Assembly (NCBI GenBank): GCA_933228895.1 | Contig: OW121854.1 | Coordinates: forward strand, 134,459,926-134,523,925 | Direction of reading: 5' to 3' | Source of the DNA: Platycnemis pennipes | Lineage: Eukaryota; Arthropoda; Insecta; Odonata; Platycnemididae | Length of the DNA stretch: 64,000 bases | Part shown: positions 31,229 through 44,454 of the stretch, one piece after another | Layout: each line of letters starts with the position of its first letter | How positions within the stretch are numbered: the first letter of the stretch is position 1 | Made by a program: the position numbers and the translations under genes | Notes under the pieces: generated by a model | Told to the model about the DNA's origin: nothing | Seen by the model: only the letters and a program-made list of their open reading frames with translations | Database searches by the model: none

Positions 31229-32236
31229 GTGCCAAAATATGAACGTGTCATCAATAAAACGGACTCAGATACTAATACGGACTCCTCTCCGGAGTTTATC
31301 TTTATCGAAATCCGTGGTATGTCTTCCATGCTGCTTCTTTCTGTAGTTTACCGGCCTCCTAAAATTGGCCGATTCGAAGATTTTGACTCGCTACTTCACG
31401 ACTTATTCCCATTATACGGCAACATTATAGTGACTGGAGACTTCAATTCTGACGTTTGTGAAGTCTCGCAGGACAGGAAGTACATAACACGTTTATTTTC
31501 CTCATTAGGCCTTACCATTGTGCCATTCAAATCCACCCATCACCTTAGAGAAAGTAGCACATGGTTGGACCTAATTGTGGTCAATGATATGGAAAAAGTA
31601 AATAGTTATAAAAACTACCCACTTCCGTTTCTCTCTGCTCATGATTTGGTTCATCTGTCCTATAACTTTCATGTGACACCTTACCTTCCTCAAAAGCTAG
31701 TGCTTACAGACTTTCGAAATTTTAATTTATTACATTTTCAAAGTGACATTGCATGCTCTGATTGGAAGGATGTGTACTTCTCCAATGACATAAATCAACA
31801 GGTAAATTGTTTAACTTGCAATCTCCTAACGGCATATGATAAACATGCACATTTACGCGTAACTTTTATAAAACGCCCTCCTACCCCGTGGATAACGCCA
31901 GAAATTAAACTACTAATGAAAGCAAGGGATAAAATTAGAACCAATTTCAGGAAAAGTAAATCTGAAGTTGCTTACTCTACCTACAAATTACTAAGAAATA
32001 AAATACAAACTCGCATTCGTGATTGTAAAATAAAATATTACTATGAGGCATTTCAAGATAAAAACGACTCGCGATCAGTATGGCGTGAGATTAAAAGACT
32101 GGGTCTCGGGAAACCACGGAAGGAACCAGTACCTATAACTTTTCCTCCTGACGATCTAAACAATTATTTTGCTAGCACTCACGATATAAACAATCAAACT
32201 CAAACTGAGGCACAAAATTCCGATTTTGATGATTAA
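31229..32236 (+). pseudogene. LINE-E endonuclease and linker
   Basis: The frame of 335 codons holds the endonuclease C-terminal half: SVVYRPPKIG, NIIVTGDFNSDV, STWLDLIVV and LSAHDLVHLSYNF (the SDH-equivalent). A linker follows with TPWITPEIKLLMKARDK and WREIKRLGLG. It stops at 32236 just before the RT, which continues in another frame at 32267, so one frameshift or stop separates the two. Confidence 0.82.
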
Positions 32237-32266
32237 AAATTCTTTTTCCCTTGCATCGCACCCGAC

Positions 32267-33331
32267 TTGTTATCTAAAACCGTGAACAGTTTCAAATCCA
32301 ATGCCAAAGGAGTTGACGGCATAAACATGGATCTTGTAAATAAATCTTTCCCGTTCATATCCAATCAATTGTTACATATTTACAATATGTCTCTCCAGAC
32401 ATCGCATTTCCCTTCCCTGTGGAAATCTGCCAATGTTCATCCAGTTGCCAAAACAAAACAGCCAAAGTTAATGAGTGACTTTCGACCCATATCAATTCTT
32501 TGCTCTCTTTCTAAACCTCTAGAAAGACTAGTGCATACATTTATTACAGATTATTTAACCCAAAATAATTTTTACGATCCATTCCAATCTGGTTTCAGGT
32601 CGAGACATAGCACCCAAACTGCCCTTATTAAAGTTACAGTTGACATCAGAAGTGCCATTGACAAAACAATGGTCACAATATTAGTACTATTTGACTTGAG
32701 CAAGGCTTTTGACAGGGTTAACCATTCTATTTTGCTCAAAAGACTTGCTGACCTCAATTTTTCAAACTCAGTCCTTGGCTGGTTTAATGCTTATCTGAAG
32801 GGCCGAACTCAAGCAGTGAATCTGCCTGATGGGTCTGTCTCCAATAGCGTAAATATCACATCCGGTGTCCCTCAGGGCTCGATACTTGGCCCACTCCTTT
32901 TTTCTATTTATATCATGAACCTACCACGTCAACTACAGCACTGCCGTTACCACCTATATGCCGATGATTTTCAAATTTACACTCACTGCCCAATTACGGA
33001 AATCCATGACCATGTTGCAACAGTTAACGAAGACATAAAGTCAATCTGTAACTGGGTAAAAAAGAATTCGTTAGTTATAAATAGTTCAAAAACAAATTGC
33101 ATTATCATCGGTAGCAAAAATCTAATTAATAAAATTGATTTTGATCAACTTCCTAAAATAAGAGTATCTGACAGTGAAATTGAATATGCCCAAACAGTAA
33201 AAAGTCTTGGCCTTTTGATCAATCGCCCCTTATCTTGGTCTGATCATATCACGCAATTAAGAGCCAAAAGTATTTGGCACTCTGGCCCAAGTAAAACGTT
33301 GTCGAATCCTACTTCCAATGTCCATACGTAA
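32267..33331 (+). pseudogene. LINE-E reverse transcriptase
   Basis: The frame of 354 codons has KGVDGINMDLV, SDFRPISILCSLSKPLERL, QSGFRSRHSTQTAL, motif A LVLFDLSKAFDRVNHS, SGVPQGSILGPLLFSIYI and motif C YHLYADDFQIY. It is cut by a frameshift at about 33280. The C-terminal part continues in the other frame at 33318-33518 (RALNTCIRFICDSG) and as broken pieces to about 33830. Confidence 0.83.
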
Positions 33332-34410
33332 AAATATAGTGACCACATTGATTTTATCTCAGATTGATTCCTGCTCATTAGTATGTGGTGATTTAACAAA
33401 AGAACTGGATACAAAACTTCAAAGAGCACTAAATACCTGCATTAGATTTATTTGTGATTCAGGAAAGTACGATCACATCACATCTTGTATAAATACACTA
33501 CGGTGGCTTACAGTATAAAACAGAAGAAAATATTTCCTGGGTAGTCTTTTGTACGATATTTTCAACACTAGGGAACCAGTTTATTTATATTCTCCATTTC
33601 TTTTCAAGGAGAGCTTTCAACAACGGGTTACAAGAGGGCGAAACGATAAACTATAAATCCCCAACCACCGGACTTGTGCCTTTAATAGGTCTTTCGTAGT
33701 AAGTGGCAGCAAATTATGGAATGCCTTATCTAGTGAAATACTTAGATCAAAAAATAGCCGAATATTCAGGCAAAGACTCTTTAACTACCTGTTTCAAAAA
33801 CAAAGTTCAGATAGTTCATCTGATGCGGCCTTTCCATTATAAATGTAAATTAATGCAATTGTTCAGATGGCATATTGGTAAATATTTTATTTTTGTATTG
33901 GATTATGCATTGTCTTGTTGAGTTGTCTTTATCACTTTATTTAAATTTTTTTCTTGCTTCATTTCATACTGTAATATCTGCACAATACGGACTATTCTCT
34001 TGTAAATTTGTAGAATGCTCATATGAGGCTGAGTAGCCTCCGAGTATGTTCCAAATTTTTGTTAAATATGTTGTATTGTATATGAAATAAAATATTTTCT
34101 CTCTCTCAGATATATGTTCTGAGGGCTTATGAGTTGAGGAAAACGTCTTCAAAGTGATAAATGAATAAGTTGTCATAGAAGGGTGATATATTCGTACCCA
34201 TAGCCGTTTTTTTATTTGTGAGGATAAAATATCTTGGAATTTGAATGCGTTTAGATTGAGGAGCAATTATGATAAAGAAATGAGGAAGTCAGTGGAGGAG
34301 GGATTGTGGGGAGTGGCAAGGGGGGATAGAAAACTTCTCAGGGATTCCATGGCTTTATGGTAGGGGATGGAGTTGAAACAGGAGGTACATACCATCGATA
34401 GTTGCGAAAA

Positions 34411-35341
34411 CCATCTACATCCACGCGATACCCTGCAAGCCACCACGAGGGAGTGTGGCAGGGGGTGCATCCACACCAGGAACAATGACACAATAAACAA
34501 AAATGAACACTACAAAGCAAAAACTACACCTTAAAAAGTAATTGGGGAAAAAAGAAGAAAAACTACCAAGTCCCAATCATGTAGGACACACCCATGAATA
34601 CCATGCATGCCTTGAAACGCGACACCAATTTCATAGATACTCATGCATGCAAAAAAAAAGGCATTGCATGCAAGTCACACGTTGAAGTGAACATGCAGGT
34701 AATTAAAAAAAATACTATCGACCTACTCTGAATATTACCTCTATATTTATTGCCGATTTACGCGATGTTTAACATTCTGATCACGAATCGTACGCGGAAA
34801 AAATGACATTTTAAACCTGTCCGTCCTGCAATCTATCTCCTTAATTTTATTAGAATTATCGAGCCTAACAAAATAAGTCGGAGCCAGCAATATATGATTA
34901 ACGTCATTAATGAAATGTCCCTCCTTAAATTTTCCCATAATATTAAGTCTTTAATTCAGCCTGCGTTGTGACAGCGATTCCCATCCCAATTCGGCTAACA
35001 TAACAGACGCACTGCTTTCCCTATCGTAACACCCTTTTACATATCTCGCCGCTCTTCTTTGTACTCGATCTAATTCGTAAATTAAGCCTGCTTCATAAGC
35101 GTCCCATATGCTCGCAGCATATTCTAAGTGCGGTCTAACAATTGAAAAATAGCAACGTTCCTTCAATCTGTCCTCACTTTTCCCTAATATTCTTTTAATA
35201 AACCCCAACTTTCTTTTTGCTTGACTGCATATTTCCCTGATATGTTTCCCCCATGATAGATCCTAAGTAAGTGTTACACCTAAGTACTTAACTGATTCCA
35301 CGTTTACTAATTCCATTCCTTGAATCATATAGTTTCTTTCT
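34411..35341 (-). mobile_element. LINE-C, 3' part, antisense
   Basis: The hairpin tail at 34411-34470 is followed by UTR and RT C-terminal pieces at 34747-34938 (IDCRTDRFKMSFFPRTIRD) and 34951-35208 (FSIVRPHLEYAASIWDAYEAG). It is a CR1/L2-like relative of LINE-A. It is split at 35341 by an RTE-like LINE; the rest lies at 38790-40665. Confidence 0.85.
35331..35341. repeat. 11-bp target site duplication of the RTE-like LINE, left copy
   Basis: AGTTTCTTTCT at 35331-35341 recurs at 38790-38800 on the other side of the insertion. Confidence 0.85.
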
Positions 35342-35365
35342 CATCATCATCAAGGGTCAACAATC

Positions 35366-37041
35366 CTAGGATTGGTTTGACGCAGCCCTCCACTCGATCC
35401 TTCTGTCGGCCAACCTCTTCATACCAACGCAGTTCCTCTCTTTCACGTCCTTTACGACCTGCTCCATGTAACTCATACGAGGCCTGCCTCTTCCATTTTT
35501 CTCGTTCACTTTTCCCTCGACGATTGTCTTCATCAGGCCATCGTGTCTTAAGATATGGCCGATTAGGTTGTCCCGTCTTCTTTGAACAGTTTCCAGCAGA
35601 CTTCTCTTTTCTCCCACTCTTCTTAGGACTTCTTCATTTTTCACTCGGTCGATCCATTTTATCTTCATCATTCTTCGATAGCACCATATTTCGAATGCTT
35701 CCACCCTTTTCTTCTCCGCTGCTGTCATCGTCCATGCCTCACTGCCGTAAAGGAACATGCTCCAGATATACGTTTTGATGAATTGCTTCCTTACTTCCAA
35801 GCTTGTATTTCCAGCTGTTAGTAGATTCTTCTTTTGATAGAATACCCTCTTTGCCTGGGCAATTCTACTCACTATTTCTTTCTTGCTTCGTCCATCGTTG
35901 GTTACTCTGCTTCCCAGGTAACAGAACTCTTTCACCTCTTCCAGGTCTTGTTTTCCTAGTTTAACGTTGGTTCTGGCCTCTTCTTTCTTGCTGCACACCA
36001 ATATCTTAGTTTTCTTCTTATAGATCTTCAGCTGAAGTCTGGCCATTGTCCCTTCCATGGTTGTTAGCATCTTATTCAGCTCCTTCTCTGTCTCTGCTAT
36101 GAGAGCTATGTCATCAGCGAATCGTAGCATGCTGATTGTTTCTCCGTGGATGCTCACTCCAGAACACTTCTCCTTGACTTCATTGATGGCTCTCTCGATG
36201 TAAACATTAAAAATTACGGGAGACAGTGCACAGCCTTGTCTCACTCCTTTCCTTATTTTTGCTTCTTCACAGTTCGGCCCAGATTTAATCACAGCTACTT
36301 GGTTTTTATACAAACCGTGGATAATTCTTCGATCATTGTAGGAAACTCCAATTCCTTTCAGAATATCAAGCATTGAATTCCAATCCACGTTGTCAAAGGC
36401 CTTCTCTAAATCTACATAGCAATGAACGTCGGTTTGTTCTTCTCCATTCTCTTCTCTATAAGCAGCCTAAGGGCCAATATTGCTTCTCTTGTACCATTAC
36501 TTTTCCTGAATCCGAATTGATCTTCATCCAGGAACTCCTCTGCTTTTCGTTCTATTCTTCTGTAGATGATCCTGGTCAGTATCTTCGATGCATGTGTCGC
36601 CAGGCTTATAGTCCAAAAATTATCGCATTTCTCTGCTCTCTTCTTTTTGGGAATAGGAATGATGATGTTTTTCTCGAAGTCCCTGGGTATTTCTCCTCTT
36701 GAGTACATGTCGCAGATAACCTTATAAAGATGGGCCAATGTCTTCTCCCCCGCATTCCTTATCAGCTCTGCGGGTATATCATCAATTCCAGAAGCCTTAT
36801 TCAGCCGAAGGTCCCTTACTGCTGCGTCGAATTCCGATCTCAATATTGAAGCCCCCATATCATCCTTCTCGACTTTGCTTTCCTCTTCAATCACTTTCGT
36901 GCTGAGATTGTTCCCGTTGTATAACTCTTCGAGATATTCTTTCCATCTCTTTACTTTGTCTTCATTTTCACTCAAAAGTTCTCCATTCTTGTCCCTTATA
37001 GCATTGCATCTTGCGTTCCGTTCCTGGAAGTGGTTCCTCAC
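35366..37041 (-). pseudogene. RTE-like LINE reverse transcriptase (frameshifted)
   Basis: Two frames, 37041-36412 and 36388-35366, form the RT. The first has NKASGIDDIPAELIRNAG and EDQFGFRKSNGTREAILAL. Motif A (YVDLEKAFDNVDW) straddles the frameshift near 36400-36430. The second has VRQGCALSPVIFNVYIE, motif C MLRFADDIALIAETE and the C-terminal WCYRRMMKIKWIDRVKNEEV typical of RTE-type elements. Confidence 0.86.
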
Positions 37042-37361
37042 TATCCTATAGGCAGCTTACACCTTTTCAATGGTAAGGTTGTTTTGTACATCTTCGCACA
37101 GATTGTTCTTCCACATTTCTCTAGCTTTCCTGGCTTTGCGACTTACTTCGTTCTTTATTCTTTTGTAGCAAAGCTGCCCTTCTTCAGTTTTCGCATTCTT
37201 GTCCTTTCTTCTTTCTTCAATCAGCACTAAGACTTCTTCGGTGATCCATGGTTTCTTCTTAACAACTTTTCTTCTTCCAAGAACTTCTTTTGCGGCTTCC
37301 TGTAGTCCACATTTAATGTTTTCCCAACGCTCTTCTACTGGTTTCTCAGTCAGGTCCTCTC

Positions 37362-38381
37362 CTATGTTATTTTTACTCCTTTCTGAAATTCCAGCTGGTG
37401 TTGAGTCTCCTTTAGTTCTTCTACTTGCCAAATGTTCTTTACTGTTTTCTTCAATCTCTTGAATTTTAGGTGGCATTTCATCAACACTAAATTATGGTCG
37501 CTGTCGATGTCTGCACCCGGGTAGCTTTTGCAGTCCTTCACCTGATTCCTGAACCTCTGCTTCACTAAAATGTAGCCTATTTGAAATCTTCCTCTGTCTC
37601 CTGGCATCTTCCACGTGTATTTTCTTCGGTTGTGATGTTTAAAAAATGTGTTAGTAGCCACTATCTTAATTTGTGTGCAGAACTCAAGCAGTCTTTCTCC
37701 TCTTTCGTTTCGTTTTCCCAATCCATATTTTCCAGTTATTCTTCCATCTTGTCCTTCGCCGACGACAGCTTTCCAGTCTCCTAAAATAATTAGGTTTTCT
37801 TCTCCTCTTACCTGTTTTATTACTTCAGTGATATCTTCGTAGACGTCTTCCACTTCTTCATCTTCATAGTCTGTCGTAGGCATGTAAACTTGCACCACAA
37901 TGGTATCTGTAGGCTTAGTTTCAATTGTGACCATTACAATCCTTTCACTGTATTGCAGGAAGCTCTTCACACGCAGTCCCGCACTCTTCCTGAGCATTAT
38001 GCCTACTCCAGCGTTACCATTCAGTGATCCGGTGTGAATAATCCTATAACTTCCACTCCAAAAGTCTCCTTCTTCGGGCCATCTCATTTCACTGATTCCT
38101 AATACATCTAGGTCCATTCTCCTCATTTCCACCTTCAGGTTCTCCAGTCTTCCGCAGGTCCGAAGTGATCTCACATTCCACGTTCCTACCCTAAAATGAC
38201 TATCACACTTGACTGATGTACTCTCTCGGGTAGTCCCCGCCCGGAGATCCGAATGGGGGACTATTTTACCTCCGGAATATTTTACTCGAGAGGGTGCCAT
38301 CACGTCTTGATAATAAAGGAAAGAGTGGAGTAGCTGCGACTCCTCGGGATAGTAATGTGGTGGTTTCCCCTCGCCTTCCAC
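37362..38381 (-). pseudogene. RTE-like LINE endonuclease
   Basis: An apurinic-type endonuclease: RVGTWNVRSLRTCGRLENLK, DLDVLGISEMRWPE (catalytic Glu), VQVYMPTTDYED, LIILGDWKAVVGEGQDG (the canonical GDFN here reads GDWK), YTWKMPGDRGRFQIGYILV and the SDHNLVLMKC motif. A frameshift near 37380-37470 joins it to the next piece. The GDFN change to GDWK suggests the copy is inactive. Confidence 0.85.
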
Positions 38382-38789
38382 ATCGCAGTACTACAGCCGT
38401 TACAGTAAATGTTACCACGCCTTTAGTGAAATGAGTGTCGCTATACCGACCACTGTGGTCTCCACCTTCACTCATGTGAAGACGAGCTGCTGCCCTCTCC
38501 CCCGGGTGATGGGATGCGTAATTGTTGGTGGCCTCCATCGCCAAGTCACGGCATCTTCACAGGTTCTGTATTATTTAAGGCCTACCTTACCCAAGGATGG
38601 ACCAATACGCCCTCGGAATGCTGTCGCTTTTTGTCCACGACTGCTTATTCGACGAGTAAACTCGCTTATCTCGCAGCTAACCTCTATATCTAGAGTTCGA
38701 CCCACCATCCGCAACCCAGTGGACTCACTCGGTGGCTTTAATCTCAGCCGCGAGGCCAGCCATATTCTATGGCTGATCAAATTACCGAG

Positions 38790-38800
38790 AGTTTCTTTCT
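38790..38800. repeat. 11-bp target site duplication of the RTE-like LINE, right copy
   Basis: AGTTTCTTTCT, identical to 35331-35341. Confidence 0.85.
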
Positions 38801-40665
38801 ATCGAGTTTTTTCTTTTCCAAAAATTTATTGTCACGCACTTTTTTATGTTCAGTTCTAGTTTCCGTTTATCGCACCACGCCTGAATTGCTATGAGGTCCT
38901 TTTTTAACGATGCCTTGTCTCCCGGACTACTGATTTCTCTATACACTTTTGCATCATCTGCAAAAAGCCGAATTCTACTATTTACTGCAACAATGCCGAG
39001 ATCATTGATATATAAAAGAAATAAAAGTGGGCCTATCACACTTCACACAACACCTGATGTAACACTAACTATATTGGACATGATACCGTCTATAATAACT
39101 CTCTGTTCGCGGCCAACTAAGAATTCATTAATCCAGCATACTACGTGTTTATCTATACCGTAACCATCTTGCTTTAAGAGCAATCTGTCATGAGGTACTC
39201 TATCATAGGCTTTTTTAAAATCGAGTATTATCGCATCAACTTGAGCATTATTTTCTCCCGAAACTAATACGTCGGGTACAATGAGTGCCAATTGCGTTTC
39301 GCATGATTTAAATTTTCGGAAACCGTGTTGGTTATTAAATAACAAATTTTCTCTATCCAAGTGTCCCATAATCGAACTAACTATTATATGTTCCATTATC
39401 TTACACGATATCGATGTTAGTGAGATAGGTCCGTAGTTGCTAGGATCTTCTCTATCGCCGGATTTGAATAAAGGTGTAATATTAGCCATTTTCCAGTCCT
39501 TGGGAACATGCTCAGATAACGATTTAAGAAATATTATGTCTAAGTAAGGTGATATTTCTGATGCTTGTGTCTTATAAACTCGTGCCGGAATTTGGTCAGG
39601 GCCGGGGGATTTATTGGTGTTTATGTTTTTAAGTTGATTCTCTATACCGCGAGAGTCAATAGCGATTTCAGGCATCGGATGTTTGAAATGTTTATTAAGT
39701 GGTTCAATTGGATCTAAAGTGCTGGTATTGAAAACGCTTTGGAAATATGTGTTTAACTTATCAGCTTTTTCCGGACTATCATTTATTTTTTCTCCATTAT
39801 CATCCCTAAGAGTTTCTATAGTAGATTTATTTCCTTGAACTTCTCTTACATACGACCAAATTCTTTTGGATTTTCATTCAAATACTTACCTAGAAATTTT
39901 CTTTTAAAGTCAGCTAAGGCTCTTCGACATTTTTTTTCGCTAAGTGTTTGGAAGTTTTATAATTTATATTGATTTTGTTAAGATCATGAGGGGGTGGTTT
40001 TTTCGCACTTTTTTCAGTCTAACATAGCAAATTCTCTGCTGTTTTAAATATTTCCGTACCGCCGCGTTATACCACCGTGGCTCTGCATTCATCTTTTTTA
40101 ATTTACTCGGTATATGCATGTTAATTGCTGAGTGAATAACTTCATATGCCACAAGGTCTCAGTATCTTTCCTTAACCTTGCTTCTTGAAATTCGCTGAAC
40201 GAATTCTGCAACTCTGTTTTCATTCCATCGTAGTCCGCCCTATCGAACCAGTATATTTTTCTCTTGGATTTGTTATTTTTGTTAGTTCTATAAGAAAATG
40301 TTGATTTTATAATTTTAATATCCCTGATTCCCTCATCGGTACTTATATTTACAATCTGTTGGGGTGTATTTGTTGCGAGGAGATCGAGAGTATTTTTTTC
40401 TCTGGTTGGGGCTGTTACTAATTGATGAAGTGCATGAGAGGAAAAGGTGCGCAGAAGTGTCTCACAGAGTTCTTTGTTCTTCCCCCCGGTGATGAAGCTA
40501 CACGTGTCCCAGTCTATGGATGGAAGATTGAACTCCCCCCCGATGATGATGTGACGGTCATTTTTGTGTTGAATTAATTCCCTTATTTGATTTTCTAGTT
40601 CTAATATTGAATTTATGCCAGAATCCGGTGGTCTATAATATGCACATAGGTAAACCTATTTTGCT
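38801..40665 (-). pseudogene. LINE-C, 5' part: endonuclease and reverse transcriptase
   Basis: On the minus strand the endonuclease end (IIIGGEFNLPSIDWDTC, near 40550) leads through a linker to the RT. The RT frames are 39675-39043 (NKSPGPDQIPARVYK, AIILDFKKAYDRVPHDR, TSGV) and 39039-38782 (GPLLFLLYINDLG, LRLFADDAKVYREIS). Its endonuclease is very like the LINE-A piece at 1-457, so LINE-A and LINE-C may be one family. Confidence 0.83.
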
Positions 40666-40913
40666 AGAGGACCTTGTATGGAACACCAGAGTGTAATGAA
40701 CTCCAGAGCGGTTTAAAGGGTGTCTACACGACCGAAGCGACGGCTGAAGGTCAACGAAGGAGGCTCCAATAATGCACAAAAGAGTCACATGAAGGCAATG
40801 GTTAGTATCTGCAGAGAAATAAAGGTAATGGGTGTTAACACATACATCATGCACTATAGGCTACAGTTATTCAACTATCCCTTTGATATGCTGCCTATTG
40901 TGTTCTCTTATGG

Positions 40914-42375
40914 TACATCTACATCTAAGCATTTCCCTGAAAGCCATCACTAGGGTGTATGGCAGAGGGATGAAGATCACAATACATGCACTATTGACAT
41001 GCAACTAGGATATTTAATGGAGACATGCTAGATGATAAGGTTACATGCAGCTCGATGAGTAACATATACGAAATAAGAAAGGGATTGTTGGCTGTTATTA
41101 AATTATCATGCACCACAGACTGTATTTCCCCTACCTATCCCTTTGCTACACTGCCTATTGTTCTCTCGTTTGATGCAAGAGAAAGTGACCCTTTAAATCT
41201 ATCGGTACGACAATCTATTACTATAATCTTGTTAACCTGATCGAACCTAGCTCTAATTATAATTAGAATAACGTTCTAATAATATATCTACATCATCTGT
41301 GAACAAATCGTTTCGAATTTACTGAAATGATTTGACCTAATTTTTAGCCTGCGTTCTGATAGTAATTCCCATCATAGTTCTTCTATTAAACTCGTAACAC
41401 TTATACAATTATCATAATGGCCTTTAACAAATCTAGCGCATCTCCTTTGCATACGCTCTTACTCTTTTATCATACTTTCCTCGGACGGATCCCATATACT
41501 AGTGGCATATTCGAAATGACGCCTGACAGGTGTAAAATATCTTCTCACTCGTATTCTCATCGCATTTGCCTAGAACCCTTTCCACGAATCCTAATCTACG
41601 GTTTGCTACACTAGTTATTTCCCTGATGTGTTTCACCCATGAAATGTCTTCAGAGATGGTGACGCCTACGTTTGATATTTATTTTCTTTAATGCAATAAA
41701 TATTCCGGGGAAAGCTAAACTTTTTCCGAAAGTTCTTTACGGCGCATTTCTTAAAACTTAATTCTATCTGCCAACTATCACACCAATCATCGATCGCATC
41801 TAAATCCTTAGCTAAAGACTGACTGTTCTCTTCATTTCTCATTTCCTCATACGCTACTGTATCATCGGTAAAAAGACGGAGCTTGGTATTTGTAACTTCC
41901 GTATTCAAGTCACTTTCGTAGAGAAGAAATAAAAAATATCACGCTTCCCTGGGGAACACCCGATGTAACTTTTACTTCGCCTGAGCTGACACCATCTAAT
42001 ACCACCTTTTGAACGCGTTCTTGTAAGAAGCCTCCTATCCAGCCTAATATATTAACTGTCTATCCCGTATGATGCTAACTTCGCCAGTAGTTTACAGTGG
42101 GGAACCTTGTGGAACGCTTTTCAAAAGTCAAGAAGCGCTGCGTCTAACTTAACGTTACCTTCTCCGGAAACTAAAATACCGTCAACGAAGAGGCCTAATT
42201 GATTTTCCCAAGACCTTTCTGATCCCATGCTGGTTTGTCGTCAATAAATCCTGGCTATCGACGTGTCCCATTATTGATGTAACTATTATATGCTTTATGA
42301 TTTTACATGATTGTGACGTTAATGACATTGGTCTACAATCTTGTGGCTGTTCCATACCTCCGCTTTTAAACATTC
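40914..42375 (-). mobile_element. Decayed LINE-A-like copy, antisense
   Basis: A degenerate hairpin tail at about 40917-40975 and UTR are followed by broken RT pieces, among them 41666-41908 (KLRLFTDDTVAYEE, motif C with ADD changed to TDD) and 42182-42373 (CRPMSLTSQSCKIIKHIIV). Many frameshifts. Confidence 0.78.
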
Positions 42376-43235
42376 ACGGTACAATAAGTAAAGTAAATGG
42401 AACAGGGGAAAAATGACCTTTTGGCTGCGAGGATTTACGCATAGGAGTCCCACGTAGAAATGAATGGCTGCATTCGATAAGTCATGAAAAATAAACTCTC
42501 CCCTTTTTGAGTGCCTAGAAGCTGGAGAATGACGTAACTGAGACGCTATCTTTCTGAGTCGTGATAAGGAGCTACTTGAATCCTCTATTTTGCTTGAAAT
42601 AAAAGTGATTAAATCACCAATAAGTCTAAGGGTTTCTCCGTAAACCAGTTCAGTTGGAGAAGTGTTGATATCTTCCCTGAACGAGCGATGAATTCTTAGT
42701 AAAAACATGAGGAAGGTCTTCTAACCAATTTGCTCCGGGAGCCGTTACTGCCACTTTTAACTGGCGATGATTTCTCTGTCCACACTCATATATTCATTGG
42801 CCTGAGGGTGAAGACTATTCGTATGCGAAATCTCGATGCGGATCATTCTTGCCACATTAATGAAAATATACGAAGTTAACTGTGTTCCTCGATCCGCAGT
42901 GATCTTTTGTGGGCACCCACAATCGAGAAATCCAACATGTTAACAAGTCCGTCGTAGTTACCTCCGCAGTGATGCATTGCATGGGTTCAACCTCACTCCA
43001 TCGAGCGTACCGAGGCGGTAACGGAACGAACGAACAATTGGCAGTTCAATTATGTCCACGTGTACGTGAGAAAACCCACTGGAAGGATTTTTCCCAACGG
43101 CGGCGATTTGACATGTCGGGGAACTTTAGAGCGCTGACAAGGCACACACATCCGACACCTCAGATGATAGTCCTTACGAGCAGAAGGCCAAGCAGAACGA
43201 TCACTTACCAATTTCGTCGTGACCCTTGCAATGGA
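42376..43235 (-). pseudogene. Ty3/Gypsy integrase relic
   Basis: The minus-strand translation shows a decayed retroviral-type integrase. Recognisable are CQRSKVPRH (end of the zinc finger, near 43140), a TADRGTQLTS segment holding the second catalytic Asp (near 42890), HPQANEYM (near 42795) and SFREDINTSPTELVYGETLR (near 42640). Stops and frameshifts are present. It is not part of the Polinton-like element; it lies 28 kb away. Confidence 0.75.
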
Positions 43236-43550
43236 ATTACTTAAACAGTGAATGCGCTCGAAAATATGCCTACGAAACGGAGGAGTGATGAGTAGGTGGA
43301 GCAGCTAGTCTGGGTTCAATTCAAATAACTTTGTAGTTCTTAGCACTTAACCTTTTCACATGATCAGTTGCTTTGTTCAATAAACTGCATGGCTATGATA
43401 ATGTCCTAAATTCATTTCCACTTCTGTACCCAGTATTTCACCTTTCCTTTTTTATAATTACATTTATTACCTTACATTGGAAAAAAATTGTAATTCCTGT
43501 GTTGGGTTGTCTACTTCTCTTTGCTCAATTTCATGCATTCCTTGTCAACA

Positions 43551-44140
43551 GAGATTGGTGTCATTCATTCAGGGGAATACTAATGACCGGTATATATCTG
43601 CTGTGTAATCAGTTAAGTTTTGCTTAACCTAAGAATCAGTTTCCGTAGATGAATTATCTCCCATGACTGTATTGTTTTTTAAGCTTTCACCTCCCCTACC
43701 ACCACCTACCCTACAGGGATCTCCAGAAATAACGAAGTGACACTAATGTTACAGTTATTATCAACAATATAAGGAAACCTAATATTTGACAACAATTCTT
43801 AGTTAAATATCTTGTACCTGAACGGCAGACGCATGGTTGACATGACAGAGATTGGTTTCATTCATTCAGGGGAATACTAATGACCGGTATATATCTGCTG
43901 TGTAATCAGTTAAGTTTTGCTTAACCTAAGAATCACTTTACGTAGATGAATTATCTCCCATGACTGTGTTGTTTTTTAAGCTTTCACCTCCCCTACCAGT
44001 TAATAACAGGGATCTCCAGAAATAACGAAGTGACACAAATGGTACAGTTATTATCAACAATAAAAAGAAACCTAATATTTGACAACAATTCTTAGTTAAA
44101 TATCTTGTACCTGAACGGCAGACGTATGGTTGAAATGACT
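43551..44140. repeat. Tandem duplication, unit about 297 bp
   Basis: The unit starting GAGATTGGT at 43551 is repeated from 43848 with roughly 95 percent identity and a small replacement after CCCCTACCA. Function unknown; no coding capacity recognised. Confidence 0.88.
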
Positions 44141-44454
44141 GAGAAAATGACCAATTTAATAAGCAAATTAGATGCCTTGATAGGTGCTGAAACTTGGATG
44201 AAACCTCAGCAATAGAGTTTTGTGGATAATGCTAGCTACAGCTAGTAACCGTATCCCAGCAATAGCTCAATGATAAATATGTGCCTAGATAGTAGAATAC
44301 TTCCCATGAAGGAAAAGATAGCTAAAAAGACTGTTGTAATAAAATGAGTGGTGACAGCAAATACCTACCTTTCCATTAGTAGAAGCAACAATACTACACC
44401 TTTTTCCATGTTGCCCATTTTTAATAAAATATAGGAAAAAGTAGTGAGGTCTAG

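Larger units (their letters stand above)
31205..34110 (+). mobile_element. Jockey/I-superfamily LINE (LINE-E), 5'-truncated
   Basis: A distinct LINE with an endonuclease frame and a reverse transcriptase frame, followed by a UTR ending near 34110 in AATAAAATATTTTCTCTCTC. The clade cannot be fixed by eye. It does not share the GATGTA tail of LINE-A/B. The last 600 bases of coding sequence contain several stops and frameshifts. Confidence 0.82.
35342..38789 (-). mobile_element. RTE-like LINE, near full length, inserted in LINE-C
   Basis: The 3448-bp element starts (its 3' end) with CATCATCATCA. Coding frames on the minus strand run endonuclease to RT in four overlapping or adjacent pieces: 38381-37362, 37476-37057, 37041-36412 and 36388-35366. 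The endonuclease resembles proteins often mis-annotated as 'craniofacial development protein 2-like', which is typical of RTE/BovB-type LINEs. The 11-bp duplication marks both ends. Confidence 0.88.

Noticed and set aside
42376..43235. Integrase relic as the missing integrase of the Polinton-like element
   Set aside because: It is decayed, Gypsy-like, and lies 28 kb outside the element borders.
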